Assembly: GCA_020425605.1 (NCBI GenBank)
Contig: JAGQRH010000006.1
Span: 93,733-157,732, forward strand
Reading direction: 5' to 3'
Length of the DNA: 64,000 nucleotides
Source of the DNA: Planctomycetota bacterium
GTDB taxonomy: Bacteria; Planctomycetota; UBA8742; UBA2392
A model generated the notes under the pieces. The model saw only the letters and a list, made by a program, of their open reading frames with translations, did not search any database and had not been told where the DNA came from. The position numbers and the translations under genes were made by a program. Of this stretch, positions 21,702-30,683 are shown piece after piece. Position 1 is the stretch's first letter; each line of letters starts with the position of its first letter.

Positions 21702-22457
21702 ATGGACGTCAACTTCCACTGGAGCACCCTGCACGTGCCGCGCGAAGACGGGCCGGACGAGCACATGGACGCCTACTTCGCCTTCCCGGGCGAGGGCGGG
21801 CCGTTCCCCGGTATTGTCGTCTTCCAGGAAATATTCGGCGTCAACGAACACATCCGCGAGGTCTGCCGACGCATCGCGGCGCACGGCTATGTCGTCGTCG
21901 CGCCGGACATCTACCACCGCTCGGTCCAGCGCCTCGAGCTCGGCTATGAGGCAAGGGACGTCGCAGTCGGCCGGGAGCATAAAGACAAGTGCACGATCGA
22001 GGGCCTGTTGGCCGACACGCGCGGCGCGATCAAGGCGTTGCACGACCGCGATGATGTGTCCGAGGGAAAACTCGGTTGTGTTGGATTCTGCTTCGGCGGG
22101 CACGTCGCGTTCATCGCCGCGACGCTGTCAGAATTTGCGGCGACGGCGTGCTTCTATGGAGGGGGAATCACCACGATGCGCCCCGGCGGCGGCGAGCCAA
22201 GCATCAAGCTGGCGCACGAGATCAAGGGCCGCATCCTGATGCTCTATGGTGACGACGATAAGGGCATCCCGCCCGAGCAGGTAGATGAAGTGCGCAACGC
22301 CTTGGCTGACGCGGGCCTTCGTTACGAGGTGCGCACGTTCATCGGCGCCGGGCACGGCTTCGCCTGTGACAAGCGCCTGAGCTATCACGTGGGCGCTGCC
22401 AATGACGCCTGGAAGCTGGTCTTTGACATGTGGGATGCAGAGCTCAAACAGGCCTGA
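21702..22457 (+). CDS. Dienelactone hydrolase family protein
   Basis: 251 residues, typical size. The catalytic triad is visible: Cys in GFCFGGHVAF (about residue 130), Asp in MLYGDDDKGIPP and His in GAGHGFAC. VVFQEIFGVNEHIREVCRRIAAHGYVVVAPDIYHR is the family's oxyanion and strand-3 region. Family members hydrolyse lactones or esters, including the dienelactone of chloroaromatic degradation; no degradative genes are adjacent, so the substrate is open. It is coupled to ychF and to the small membrane protein 3 bases downstream. Confidence 0.9.
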   Translation: MDVNFHWSTLHVPREDGPDEHMDAYFAFPGEGGPFPGIVVFQEIFGVNEHIREVCRRIAAHGYVVVAPDIYHRSVQRLELGYEARDVAVGREHKDKCTIEGLLADTRGAIKALHDRDDVSEGKLGCVGFCFGGHVAFIAATLSEFAATACFYGGGITTMRPGGGEPSIKLAHEIKGRILMLYGDDDKGIPPEQVDEVRNALADAGLRYEVRTFIGAGHGFACDKRLSYHVGAANDAWKLVFDMWDAELKQA

Positions 22458-22460
22458 GCC

Positions 22461-23018
22461 ATGGCGAAGGAAGTCGAGCCGGAGGACGGCGTAATCCGCC
22501 TTCGCATCCACGAAGTGACGCAGCTGTTCAATTCACTAGATCCCGACCCGTTCATTGAGCGCGACCTCGACGACGACGCCGTCGAGTACATTCGCAGTTG
22601 GGTGCGCGAGATCCCGCACACCCGGCCATTGAAGCTGTTGGTGGAAATCACGAGTCCGAAGCTCGAGCTGGATCATCAGGCTCTGGTGGAAGGGGCGGTG
22701 CACAACTACTTCGGTCACCTGGCCGAACTTTCGCGCAACGACTTCCGGCAGCTAATGAAGCGTGGCCGCAGCAGCCTGATCATCGGCTTGACCGTACTGG
22801 TAGTCACCGTGATGCTCAGCCGCTGGCTCTCAACGTATGAAGACTGGGCGTTTTCGCGCATCCTGCAGGAAACGGTGCTGATCGGCGGCTGGGTCGCCAT
22901 GTGGCGCCCGATGGAAATCTTTCTGTATGACTGGTGGCCACTGCGCCGTCAGCGCAAGGACTACGAGCGGCTGCGGGACATGGCTGTCGAAGTCAAGCTG
23001 CCTACTGCAACAGCGTGA
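22461..23018 (+). CDS. Hypothetical membrane protein
   Basis: 185 residues, not recognised. The N-terminal half is acidic and soluble-looking (RIHEVTQLFNSLDPDPFIERDLDDDAVEYI), followed by two hydrophobic helices at about residues 103-118 and 135-155 and a basic tail. Starts 3 bases after the dienelactone hydrolase stop and its last 17 bases overlap the 3' end of the convergent gene at 23002. Confidence 0.6.
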   Translation: MAKEVEPEDGVIRLRIHEVTQLFNSLDPDPFIERDLDDDAVEYIRSWVREIPHTRPLKLLVEITSPKLELDHQALVEGAVHNYFGHLAELSRNDFRQLMKRGRSSLIIGLTVLVVTVMLSRWLSTYEDWAFSRILQETVLIGGWVAMWRPMEIFLYDWWPLRRQRKDYERLRDMAVEVKLPTATA

Positions 23019-23298
23019 CGATGGTGCCCTCGGGGACGTAGCCGTCAAAGTTGCGCATGGTGATACGGGCGTTTGCGTTACTGGCCACACCTTTGGCGAA
23101 GCCCACATTGCGCTCGAATGTCTCGCCGTCGGGCGTTTCGAACTTCGCCTTGTAGGGCTTTTCCAGTTCCTTGGTCATGCTCAGGAACTCGGCGTAGGAG
23201 ATCTTGAGGTCTATGTTCAGCACCTCGGTGCCGGGGATCACTTCGACCTTCTTCGTTGTTGCGACTGTGAACTCGAGCGCCACTGTCTTCTCCATCAT
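23002..23298 (-). CDS. Small hypothetical protein
   Basis: 98 residues, soluble, beta-rich by appearance (VALEFTVATTKKVEVIPGTEVLN, ARITMRNFDGYVPEGTIVTLLQ). No family recognised. Its ATG overlaps the stop of the upstream gene in an ATGA arrangement, so the two are translationally coupled. A second ATG directly follows the first. Confidence 0.6.
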   Translation of the reverse strand: MMEKTVALEFTVATTKKVEVIPGTEVLNIDLKISYAEFLSMTKELEKPYKAKFETPDGETFERNVGFAKGVASNANARITMRNFDGYVPEGTIVTLLQ

Positions 23299-23660
23299 GC
23301 CTTGGGCTTGCGTTTTGCCTGGTACTTTTTCACTTCCGTTACGCGTGCGGCTTCAACTTCGTCATCCTCAACCCGACGCAATGCGAGGTTGATGAAAGCG
23401 TAGGCTACTTCATCGGGCTGCTCGGCCAGTTCCTCGAACAACTCAATGTAGAACGGCTCAATCAGGATCCGCTTGGTCGTATCGCCATAGATCTTCACCA
23501 GCGCGGCGTGATTTGCCTTCACCAGCTTGCCGGCTTCGTCAATGCTGAGCGCAGTCGCCGCCTTCACCCGCGCGGGGGTGAAGATGAAAGACAAGGCACC
23601 TTCGTCCAACTTTAGGTAGGTGCTGTCCAGGAACGCGTCATTGAAATCGGTGGCTTCCAT
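23295..23660 (-). CDS. Hypothetical protein coupled to the gene at 23002
   Basis: 121 residues from the ATG at 23660 (MEATDFNDAFLDSTYLKLDEG). Helical, charged, with no signal peptide; includes FTPARVKAATALSIDEAGKLVKANHAAL. The frame is open far upstream, but that part lies opposite the start of the TPR gene at 23817 and is not believable. The gene ends in an ATGA overlap with the next one. Function unknown. Confidence 0.6.
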   Translation of the reverse strand: MEATDFNDAFLDSTYLKLDEGALSFIFTPARVKAATALSIDEAGKLVKANHAALVKIYGDTTKRILIEPFYIELFEELAEQPDEVAYAFINLALRRVEDDEVEAARVTEVKKYQAKRKPKA

Positions 23661-23816
23661 ATGGCCGGAATTTAGCGAGCCCAGCCGGAAAGCAAAGCCC
23701 GGGCCGCAGGTTTTGGCGCCTTGCATTGCTGCGAGCCTGGGCGGTGCTGTGCATATACGCGTATCCCCCGCGGCGGAAGCATTGCGGGGTGACAACCACG
23801 CCCTAGACTGGCAGGT

Positions 23817-24953
23817 ATGCGTCGATGCACACAACTGCTGCTGGTTACCGCCGGGCTGCTCGCCTTTATCGGCATGGCGCGGGCCGAGACTGTATTCCTG
23901 AAGAGCGGCAACAAGATCACCGGCAAGATCCTCGAGAACAACGACGAAAAGGTACGCATCGAGATCGAAGTAGAGGGCGGCGGCAAGGCCGTCATGACCA
24001 TCGACAAGTCCCGCATCGATCGCATCGAGACGGAAACGACCCGCGACGACAAATTGAAGGCCGCGGATGCGCTGCTGACGGCCGAAGAGTACCGCCGCGC
24101 CGAAACCGAATTCCGTGAGCTGGTGCGCCAGGAGCCCAAGGACTACCGGGGGCGGCTCGGCTTGGCCAAGGCGCTTGTCGGCCTGTACAGGTACGAAGAA
24201 GCGATCAAAACGCTCGAGCATTATCTGCTGCTCGTCGACCGCGACCGCAACTCGGACCTGATGCTGTACCTCGCCGACCAGTATCTGCAGGCCCGCAATT
24301 ATAGAGACGCGAAGAAGACCGCTCGCGAAGCCGGCGACTTGTACCCACAGGACAAGGGCCTGCAGGCCACGGTTGATGACTTCCTGAAACGCTGCGACCG
24401 GGTGAAGAGCGGCAGCGAACAACTGAAAGAGCGCGAGACGGCCGAAAGCGCCGAGCGGAAACGCCGGATCGAGGAACGCAAGACCTGGGACAAGGCCAAA
24501 GGAAACAGCTTTGAATCGGTCGAGAGCGGCAAGAAGCTAGAGGACTGGACGGCCGAGTCCAACGAGAAGCTGATCCTCGACCGCTACATGGAGATCGACG
24601 CAGACAAGGACGCCTGGGGCAACTACATGGCCGGCGGCGATGAAAAGAGCCTCCAGGAGAAGGTCACGCGCTGCGAGATGAAGTTCGTCGTGGACGAGAC
24701 CCGCTGGGCGGAGATGTACGACCACGTGAAGGCCGTGTTGATCTACGGCTGGTACTACCAGATGAAAGCCCGCTACCCGAAGTGCTTTCCCAGCGTGACG
24801 GTTGTCAGCGTCAGCAAGGACGGCGGCAAAGAGAAGGAAAAGAAGCTCGCCCGCGGCTCGTGGGACGGGCGTAAAGAGCAGGTGATCGTAGATCGCTGGA
24901 CCAAAGAACACCGGGACCCTGGTCGCCCAGTGCGCAACAAGGTTATCAAGTAG
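23817..24953 (+). CDS. Secreted protein with TPR repeats
   Basis: 378 residues. A signal peptide ends at GMARA; next comes a short SH3-like or beta segment (TVFLKSGNKITGKILENNDEKVRIEIEVEGG, a pattern common in planctomycete periplasmic proteins), then TPRs at about residues 80-185 (AEEYRRAETEFRELVRQEPKDYRGRLGLAKALV), a coiled-coil-like charged stretch, and an unknown C-terminal domain. It is followed after 26 bases by the PDZ-DUF6288 gene and probably co-expressed. Confidence 0.7.
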   Translation: MRRCTQLLLVTAGLLAFIGMARAETVFLKSGNKITGKILENNDEKVRIEIEVEGGGKAVMTIDKSRIDRIETETTRDDKLKAADALLTAEEYRRAETEFRELVRQEPKDYRGRLGLAKALVGLYRYEEAIKTLEHYLLLVDRDRNSDLMLYLADQYLQARNYRDAKKTAREAGDLYPQDKGLQATVDDFLKRCDRVKSGSEQLKERETAESAERKRRIEERKTWDKAKGNSFESVESGKKLEDWTAESNEKLILDRYMEIDADKDAWGNYMAGGDEKSLQEKVTRCEMKFVVDETRWAEMYDHVKAVLIYGWYYQMKARYPKCFPSVTVVSVSKDGGKEKEKKLARGSWDGRKEQVIVDRWTKEHRDPGRPVRNKVIK

Positions 24954-24979
24954 CCCCGTCACCCCTGCCGGAAGCGCCC

Positions 24980-26398
24980 GTGCGCGTCCCAAGCCTGATC
25001 ATACTCGCGGTCCTGATCGCCTGCATCGCGCGGCCGCCTCAAGTTGTGGCCGAGCCCAAGTACCCGGACCTCTACAACCTCGGCCCGATCGGCGGCAAGG
25101 CAACGGTGGTAGAGGCCGGCCTGCAGGTTGCGGAAGTCTATCGCTCCGGCCCGGGCAAGGCCGCCGGCTTGAGCGTCGGGGACGTGATCACTGGAGTAGC
25201 GGACAAGAAGTTCGGCGCGGACCCATACCTTGAGCTGGCGGATGCAATCCTCGCCGCGGAAGCAGACGCAAAGGCGCACACCGTTGCACTGAAAGTGAAT
25301 CGCGGCGAGGAGCAGATCACAATCAGCGCGGTGCTGGCGCACTACCCGGACGATGCAGCGCGACGCAAGGCGATTCGCGATGGCGCACTAAAATGGTTGG
25401 CCGGCCAGCAGGACTCGAAAGAGGGCGGTTTCTACTCAACGATGTCGCCGGAAGTGAGCCAGGTAGTGCTCACCAGCCTCGCCGGGCTGTGCTGGCTGAC
25501 GGACAGCGGGCTGAGCCCCGACAGCCGCTACGTCGAAGAAGTCTTGGAGGCGGCGGACTTCGTCGTGGACAAGGTAGGCGAGCAGAAGCAGTACAAGAAG
25601 CTCGCCGGCAAGAACAACAACCAGACCAACTGGAGCCTCGGCTACGGCGGCATCTTCCTGGCGCACGTCGTGAAGGCGGCCGAAGGCGACGGCCAGATGA
25701 AGAAGAGCGCGCTCAACACGTACAAGAAGAAGCTTGGCTGGATCCGCGACCACATCTTCAAGCAGGCCGAAGAAAACGGCGGCTTCGGGCACGGGCCGGG
25801 CGGCGCGAATATTCTGGACTACATCCACTTCGAGGCGATGAGCAACGTCTGCCTTGCGGCACTTGGCTGCATCAGGGCGGCGGGTGTGGAAGTGGACGAC
25901 GGAAAGCTCGCGCCGCTGATCAAGTACGTTGAGAGCTGCCAGATGCCGGATGGCGGCATTGGCTACGCCCACGACAAGCTTTGGGGCAGCGAAGAGGGCC
26001 GCACGGCCGGCGCGATGAATGCGTTCGGCGCACTGGGCGTCAGCGACCGCGAGAGCTACCCGGAAATGCAGGCCTACTTCGAGAAGCACATAGCCGAAGC
26101 ATTCAACGGGCACAGCACGCCGACCATGCACCAGCTGTCGGTCGCACTGGCCTGCAGACGCCACGGCCTGATGGACAAGTACTGGGACGTCCAGCGCCGC
26201 GAGTTCACCATGGTGCGCAACCCCGATTTCACGTTCGCCTATCGCCCCACGGCCGACACCATCCGCATGGGTGACAACCTTGACCGCAACATCGGGCTCG
26301 TCTGGACCACCTGCCAGTGGCTGCTGGTGAATGAGCTCGAGAACGGCGCCGCGTCGCTGTGGGTTGGCAAGCTGGCCGAAACGCCGGACGGTGACTAA
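24980..26398 (+). CDS. Secreted PDZ plus DUF6288 (terpenoid-cyclase-like alpha/alpha toroid) protein
   Basis: 472 residues from a GTG. After the signal peptide a PDZ domain covers about residues 40-115 (VAEVYRSGPGKAAGLSVGDVITGVADKKF). The rest is an alpha/alpha toroid repeat region with QxxxGGFG-like elements (WLAGQQDSKEGGFYS, AEENGGFGHGPGGANILDYIHF, MPDGGIGYAHDKLWG), as in prenyltransferase/terpene-cyclase-like proteins and DUF6288. The domain binding or processing target is unknown; periplasmic location is inferred. Confidence 0.75.
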   Translation: MRVPSLIILAVLIACIARPPQVVAEPKYPDLYNLGPIGGKATVVEAGLQVAEVYRSGPGKAAGLSVGDVITGVADKKFGADPYLELADAILAAEADAKAHTVALKVNRGEEQITISAVLAHYPDDAARRKAIRDGALKWLAGQQDSKEGGFYSTMSPEVSQVVLTSLAGLCWLTDSGLSPDSRYVEEVLEAADFVVDKVGEQKQYKKLAGKNNNQTNWSLGYGGIFLAHVVKAAEGDGQMKKSALNTYKKKLGWIRDHIFKQAEENGGFGHGPGGANILDYIHFEAMSNVCLAALGCIRAAGVEVDDGKLAPLIKYVESCQMPDGGIGYAHDKLWGSEEGRTAGAMNAFGALGVSDRESYPEMQAYFEKHIAEAFNGHSTPTMHQLSVALACRRHGLMDKYWDVQRREFTMVRNPDFTFAYRPTADTIRMGDNLDRNIGLVWTTCQWLLVNELENGAASLWVGKLAETPDGD

Positions 26399-26407
26399 CC
26401 TGCCCCC

Positions 26408-26848
26408 ATGCGTGTACTTCTGCAGCGGGTTTCAAGAGCCACAGTGACTGTCGACGGCAAGGTCACCGGAGCGATCGGGTGTGGGCTTCTGCTGCTGGTC
26501 GGCATCCGCGATGGCGACACAGAGGCCGAGGTTGAGTGGATGGCCCGCAAGGTGGCGCAATTGCGCGTGTTCAGCGATACCCACGGCAAGATGAACCTGA
26601 GCGTGCAGGACGTTCATGGTGACGTGCTGGCGATCAGCCAGTTCACCCTGTATGGCGACACGGCCAACGGCAACCGCCCCAGCTACATCACCGCCGCAAG
26701 GCCGGAAGCCGCCGAGCCTCTGTACGAGAAATTCTGCGAGCAGCTGAGCGGGCTGGCCGGCAAGCCGGTCGCAAAGGGCGTGTTCGGCGCACACATGGAC
26801 GTAGAGCTGACCAACGACGGGCCGGTGACGCTGATGCTGGAAAAGTAG
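26408..26848 (+). CDS. dtd: D-aminoacyl-tRNA deacylase
   Basis: 146 residues, the exact family size. DTD removes D-amino acids mischarged on tRNA. Diagnostic motifs are [17 protein letters not shown] at the start, [10 protein letters not shown] (the SQFTLY active-site motif with its Thr) and [11 protein letters not shown] (the Gly-cisPro-type NxGPVT motif) at the end. The preceding gene ends 9 bases upstream. Confidence 0.95.
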   Translation: MRVLLQRVSRATVTVDGKVTGAIGCGLLLLVGIRDGDTEAEVEWMARKVAQLRVFSDTHGKMNLSVQDVHGDVLAISQFTLYGDTANGNRPSYITAARPEAAEPLYEKFCEQLSGLAGKPVAKGVFGAHMDVELTNDGPVTLMLEK

Positions 26849-26857
26849 GGGCTGCCT

Positions 26858-28609
26858 CTAGACCGTGAAGTTTGCAGGGTCGATCAGGTTGAGGCGGATC
26901 AGTGCCATCAAAACCATTAGCGTGCCGATCAGTGTGATCACCAGCGCGCCGAACACCGGTAGCTTGGCCTCAAGCAGTCGATAGATCTTGCCCTTGGTTT
27001 CCTTGCGCTTGCGGTTCAGGTAGTCCTTGCTGTGCACCAGCATCAGCCCGATCGTCGACAGCACGGCCGCGAGGCCGAGGCTGAAGACGAATACCATGAT
27101 CAGCCCGCTGATGTACCACTGCTGGCGGAAGGCGATCAGCCCGATCACGAAGGCGCTGGGGCAGGGCACGATGCCGCCGAGGATGCCGAGGCGCAGGATT
27201 TCCCAGCGGGTCATCTTCGTCGGGTCCAACTCATGATCGTGGTGATGATGGTGATGCCCGTCGCCGTGGTCATGGCCGTGTGAGTGGCCATGATCGTGGT
27301 CGTGTGTGTGCGAGTGATCATGGGTGTGTTCATGCGCTTCATCGAGGATGTCGGAGTCCTCAGGGTGCTTTTCATCGGCAGCGTGGGTGTGTGGGTGATC
27401 GTTGCCGTGCACATGGCGCCCGAAGATGTCGTGTTCGTGTCCACCACCTGATCCAGCGCGCTTCATCACCAGCCCGACGCCCATCAGCAGGATCGTTGCA
27501 CCGACAGCCAGCGCGATCCATTCCGCCAGGTCCTTCTCCGGGTCTGCCAGCAGGCCCGGCCAGAATTCGCTGGCCGCCCAGGCGCCGCCCATCAGGATGA
27601 ACACGCCGCTGGTGTGAGCGGCCGTCACCACCACGCCTAGGAACATCGCGTCCGATCTTGTGCCGTGAGTGCCGATGAGGTAGCTGGCCACCAGTGTCTT
27701 GCCGTGGCCGGGCTGTACCGCGTGATAGCCGCCCAGCAGGAACATGACGCCCAGCACGACAAGCCACACGGATGGTGCCGCGTCATTCTCTCGCAGCGAC
27801 TTGAAAGCGTCGTTGATCCAGCTGTTGAACCAGGATTCGTTGCGGCGTTCCTTGTCCGTCTGAATCAGCTGCTGTTTGCCGGCATCGCTGTTGCCGGGCT
27901 CCGTTGGTGGAGTCTTGTCGGGCTCGATCGGATTGTCGGGCTTGATCGGGATCGATGTGCTGGTTGCGTCGTCGCCGATGTTCCAAATGAAATTGAGCCG
28001 ATCAAAGCGGTCCGGCGTACGGTCGTAGCTGACCGTGGTCACGGCTTTGCGCTCTGGCCCGCGGTCGTCCCAGGCCTGCATCTGCTGGCCGGGATCGGTC
28101 ACCATCACACGCTTGTTGGCGAGATAGAATTCCACAGCGTAGTCGCCGGGCCCCAGCTCGGTCTTCAGGTGGACATCAAAACTGAAGAAATAGCCGATCC
28201 GCAGATTGACCACCGACATGCCCTTGGGGCCGTCAACCGAGGCGTCCGGGTCGTCCAGATTGGCGAAGGCAAACTTGCTGTAGTTGGGGCTGACTTCAAC
28301 CTTCTCGCCGCGCACGGCCAGATAGACCGTCGCGACAAGGTCTGTGGCAAGTTGCTTGTAGCGTGCTTCAAGCTCGTCGCGGGTTACCTTCTGGTCGCGG
28401 TTGGCATCCAGCGCGAGATACGCTTCGTTGTAGCTGGCGTAGGGAGTCTCGTAGCGATACTGCACCTGAAGCGCGATGCTCTCTGTCTTGTTGGCAGCGT
28501 CGCGTTCAAGGATCAGCTGGGTGACCATGTCGCAGCGGTCATCGAACGGGTGCGCCGCGAGAGTATTCGCGAACAGGGCAACCAGTACGATGGCAGCGAT
28601 TCGGGCCAT
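26858..28609 (-). CDS. NicO-type nickel/cobalt transporter with periplasmic EF-hand-like domain and His-rich loop
   Basis: 583 residues. A signal peptide and a beta-rich extracytoplasmic domain (HPFDDRCDMVTQLILE) contain a plausible EF-hand loop, DANRDQKVTRDEL. The C-terminal half has seven or so membrane helices with the family mark GGYHAVQPGHGKTLVASYLIG and a long cytoplasmic His/Asp run at about residues 395-455 typical of Ni/Co efflux or uptake proteins, then GGIVPCPSAFVIGLIAF. Family members move Ni or Co across the membrane. The direction cannot be told from sequence. No urease or hydrogenase genes are nearby. Confidence 0.85.
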   Translation of the reverse strand: MARIAAIVLVALFANTLAAHPFDDRCDMVTQLILERDAANKTESIALQVQYRYETPYASYNEAYLALDANRDQKVTRDELEARYKQLATDLVATVYLAVRGEKVEVSPNYSKFAFANLDDPDASVDGPKGMSVVNLRIGYFFSFDVHLKTELGPGDYAVEFYLANKRVMVTDPGQQMQAWDDRGPERKAVTTVSYDRTPDRFDRLNFIWNIGDDATSTSIPIKPDNPIEPDKTPPTEPGNSDAGKQQLIQTDKERRNESWFNSWINDAFKSLRENDAAPSVWLVVLGVMFLLGGYHAVQPGHGKTLVASYLIGTHGTRSDAMFLGVVVTAAHTSGVFILMGGAWAASEFWPGLLADPEKDLAEWIALAVGATILLMGVGLVMKRAGSGGGHEHDIFGRHVHGNDHPHTHAADEKHPEDSDILDEAHEHTHDHSHTHDHDHGHSHGHDHGDGHHHHHHDHELDPTKMTRWEILRLGILGGIVPCPSAFVIGLIAFRQQWYISGLIMVFVFSLGLAAVLSTIGLMLVHSKDYLNRKRKETKGKIYRLLEAKLPVFGALVITLIGTLMVLMALIRLNLIDPANFTV

Positions 28610-28668
28610 GGGCTCAGTATATCAGCGTCGGTGCAAATGGCGGGGGGAGGCTCGCGCCACCCCCGGTC

Positions 28669-30363
28669 CTAGAACTCGTCTTCATCCTTGGGCTTGGCGG
28701 GCTTGGTCTTCACGCCCAGCAGCTTGCCGCAGTCAATCTCAAAGCGGCCGATCCAGGGCAGGTTGCGGTCGCCGGTAGATTCGAACTGGTCGAGCATCAA
28801 CGCCTTGTCGGCTTCAAACTTCTGGCTGACGGCGATTCCGATCTCTTTTGGGTCGTCGCTTGGGTTCAGGCGCACGCGCAGCTTGCCGTCAGCGTCGAGC
28901 ATTGACGGGGAGACCCGGATGCTGACTTTGCGGGCGTTTCGTACGGTCAGGGTCACGCGGCCGGGCTCCTCCAGCATGGCGAGTACGCGGGCGGTCAGGG
29001 CTGCCTTTTCTTCGCGCTGTTGCTGCTGGGCCTTCGGGAACGCCCCCTTGAGTGTCCTCTCTTTGTCAGCGCGCTCCACAACGATCACAACATCTTCGCC
29101 GGGTTTCTTGGTGTCCAGCGCGTCCAGCAGGTCCTGCATTGTCTTGATTTCCAGGTCGTCCAGCTTCTTGATCACGTCACCCTTTTCGATGCCCATAGCC
29201 TCAGCCGGCGTACCGGCCATCACGGACTCGACTGTCGGTTGTGCGATGTCACGCTCAACAGTGATGCCCAGTCGTGGCCGGCCGGCAGGCATTGTGATCT
29301 CGGCGTTTGCGGGAGCCTTGTTGGCGGCTCCCAGGTCGCCCAGTTCATCAATGCTGAGCCAGGCGCGTGTGCCGCGCTCGGCCTGTACGCAGGTCCAGTC
29401 AATCTCACGCGGCAGCAGGTCGCGGCGCCAGTCAGACAGCGGGCCCTTGCAGAAGGCCTGTACTTCAGCCTCAAGCACGTCGTCAACCTGGTGCGTCAGC
29501 TCGGGGTAGACCGTGAACTTGATGTCAGCACCGAGTTTGTTGGCCTGCTCGTAGATCGGAGTCATGCGCTTGGCCGGGTATAGCCCGTCCTTGCCGCCAT
29601 TGAAGCACTGGAAGTTCTCTCCCTTCAGATTCTCGAGCCACACCGGCGTGCCGTCGGCCGGGGGCACGATGGGGCAGCCATTCATTGCGTAAAAGCCCGC
29701 AAAGGCATCCGGCATACGGAAGGCAAAGCCGAACGTGCCGCTACCGCCGTCGCTGTGGCCGTTTACGATGACGCGGTCGTCGTCGATGTTCACGCGGCGC
29801 TTGGTTTCACTGATCATGTGCAGCACGTTCTTCTGGCCCTTGAGCGCCCACCACATGGATTCTTCGCCCGTCTCGGGCACGCCTGCACTGCAGCCCAGGA
29901 TTACGACATTCTTCTTCCATTCGTCGGTCAGGTTCGGCAGCCAGTAGCGGATGGAGTACTCGCCAGCTGACGGGCGTCCCTCCTCGGCCTCCATGGGCCA
30001 GCCGCTGACGCCGCCGTGCATGCACACCAGCAACGGGTAGCGCTTAGCAGGGTCGTAGCCGTCCGGCACGTACACCCAGTAGGGGCGCTGAAACCCGTCG
30101 GGGCACTTCGTGTACCATTTCACAATCTCGCCGCTCTTGTCGGCCCGCTCGAACGCGACACCGGCGATGGCGGCGCGCAGGTCATCGACACTCAAGGCCA
30201 GCAGCTTGGCGCGGAGGTCGGCTTTCTCGGTGCCCGTGGCCTTCAGGTAACTGGCCAGCAAGGCTGAGTTGTCAACTTCCTTGGCAGGCTGCGGAACGTC
30301 CTGTGCCACATTGACACAGGCCAGCGAGAGCAGCATCAGCAGCGACAAGGTTAGCGTACGCAC
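28669..30363 (-). CDS. Secreted esterase-PDZ fusion protein
   Basis: 564 residues, with a GTG start at 30363 preceded by GGAGGA; the open frame continues upstream but that part has no signal peptide. Signal sequence LTLSLLMLLSLACVNVA. The esterase/PHB-depolymerase-like domain has YWVYVPDGYDPAKRYPLLVCMHGG, GHSDGG as nucleophile elbow and THQVDD around the His. A PDZ domain follows at about residues 395-490 (RPRLGITVERDI..GTPAEAMGIEKGDVIKKLDDLEI). Likely a periplasmic hydrolase with a targeting domain. A twin palindrome lies in its upstream region. Confidence 0.75.
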   Translation of the reverse strand: MRTLTLSLLMLLSLACVNVAQDVPQPAKEVDNSALLASYLKATGTEKADLRAKLLALSVDDLRAAIAGVAFERADKSGEIVKWYTKCPDGFQRPYWVYVPDGYDPAKRYPLLVCMHGGVSGWPMEAEEGRPSAGEYSIRYWLPNLTDEWKKNVVILGCSAGVPETGEESMWWALKGQKNVLHMISETKRRVNIDDDRVIVNGHSDGGSGTFGFAFRMPDAFAGFYAMNGCPIVPPADGTPVWLENLKGENFQCFNGGKDGLYPAKRMTPIYEQANKLGADIKFTVYPELTHQVDDVLEAEVQAFCKGPLSDWRRDLLPREIDWTCVQAERGTRAWLSIDELGDLGAANKAPANAEITMPAGRPRLGITVERDIAQPTVESVMAGTPAEAMGIEKGDVIKKLDDLEIKTMQDLLDALDTKKPGEDVVIVVERADKERTLKGAFPKAQQQQREEKAALTARVLAMLEEPGRVTLTVRNARKVSIRVSPSMLDADGKLRVRLNPSDDPKEIGIAVSQKFEADKALMLDQFESTGDRNLPWIGRFEIDCGKLLGVKTKPAKPKDEDEF

Positions 30364-30432
30364 TAGTACATCCTCCAGGGCCGCTTCACCGGGGGCTTCC
30401 CGGGCTGCGGCGCGATGATCCATGCACCTTCG

Positions 30433-30484
30433 CTCTTGTCGCGTCAAGACTTTGGCACGCGGGTTGCTCTTGACGCGGCAAGAG
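30433..30484. promoter_or_regulatory. Twin palindromic operator (CTTGNCGCGNCAAG, two copies)
   Basis: CTTGTCGCGTCAAG at 30435-30448 and CTTGACGCGGCAAG at 30469-30482, 34 bases apart. Each is itself a 14-bp palindrome around CGCG, and the wider arms pair with each other over 17 bases with one mismatch. They lie 72-119 bases upstream of the esterase-PDZ gene and about 200 upstream of the divergent ECF sigma gene. On the minus strand the nearer copy contains TTGACG, which could be a -35 element. The protein that binds is unknown. Confidence 0.55.
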
Positions 30485-30595
30485 TGGCGAATGCGGCAGG
30501 ACACAAGGCCCACTGAACCCTTGGCCGAATGAGCTGGCCTATAGGGGAAGCGGGAAGAGTGCCCATATCGCAGGGCCACTTTTACGACGTTCGGG

Positions 30596-30612
30596 GGTGG
30601 TTTGGTACCACC
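30596..30612. promoter_or_regulatory. Inverted repeat upstream of the ECF sigma gene
   Basis: GGTGGT-TTGGT-ACCACC, a perfect 6-bp inverted repeat 71 bases before the ECF sigma ATG. It may be a regulator site; no more can be said. The gene-free stretch 30364-30683 otherwise holds only this and the twin palindrome. Confidence 0.3.
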
Positions 30613-30683
30613 TCAAAATTTGGGCGATTTGCCTGAAACTTATGAAGGAGCCTGCAAGTTTATAGGGCTGAAGGGGGGCTGCG

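Noticed and set aside
20511..22103. 530-residue ORF on the minus strand opposite ychF and the dienelactone hydrolase
   Set aside because: Fully antisense to two well-conserved genes; open only because of G+C-rich third positions.
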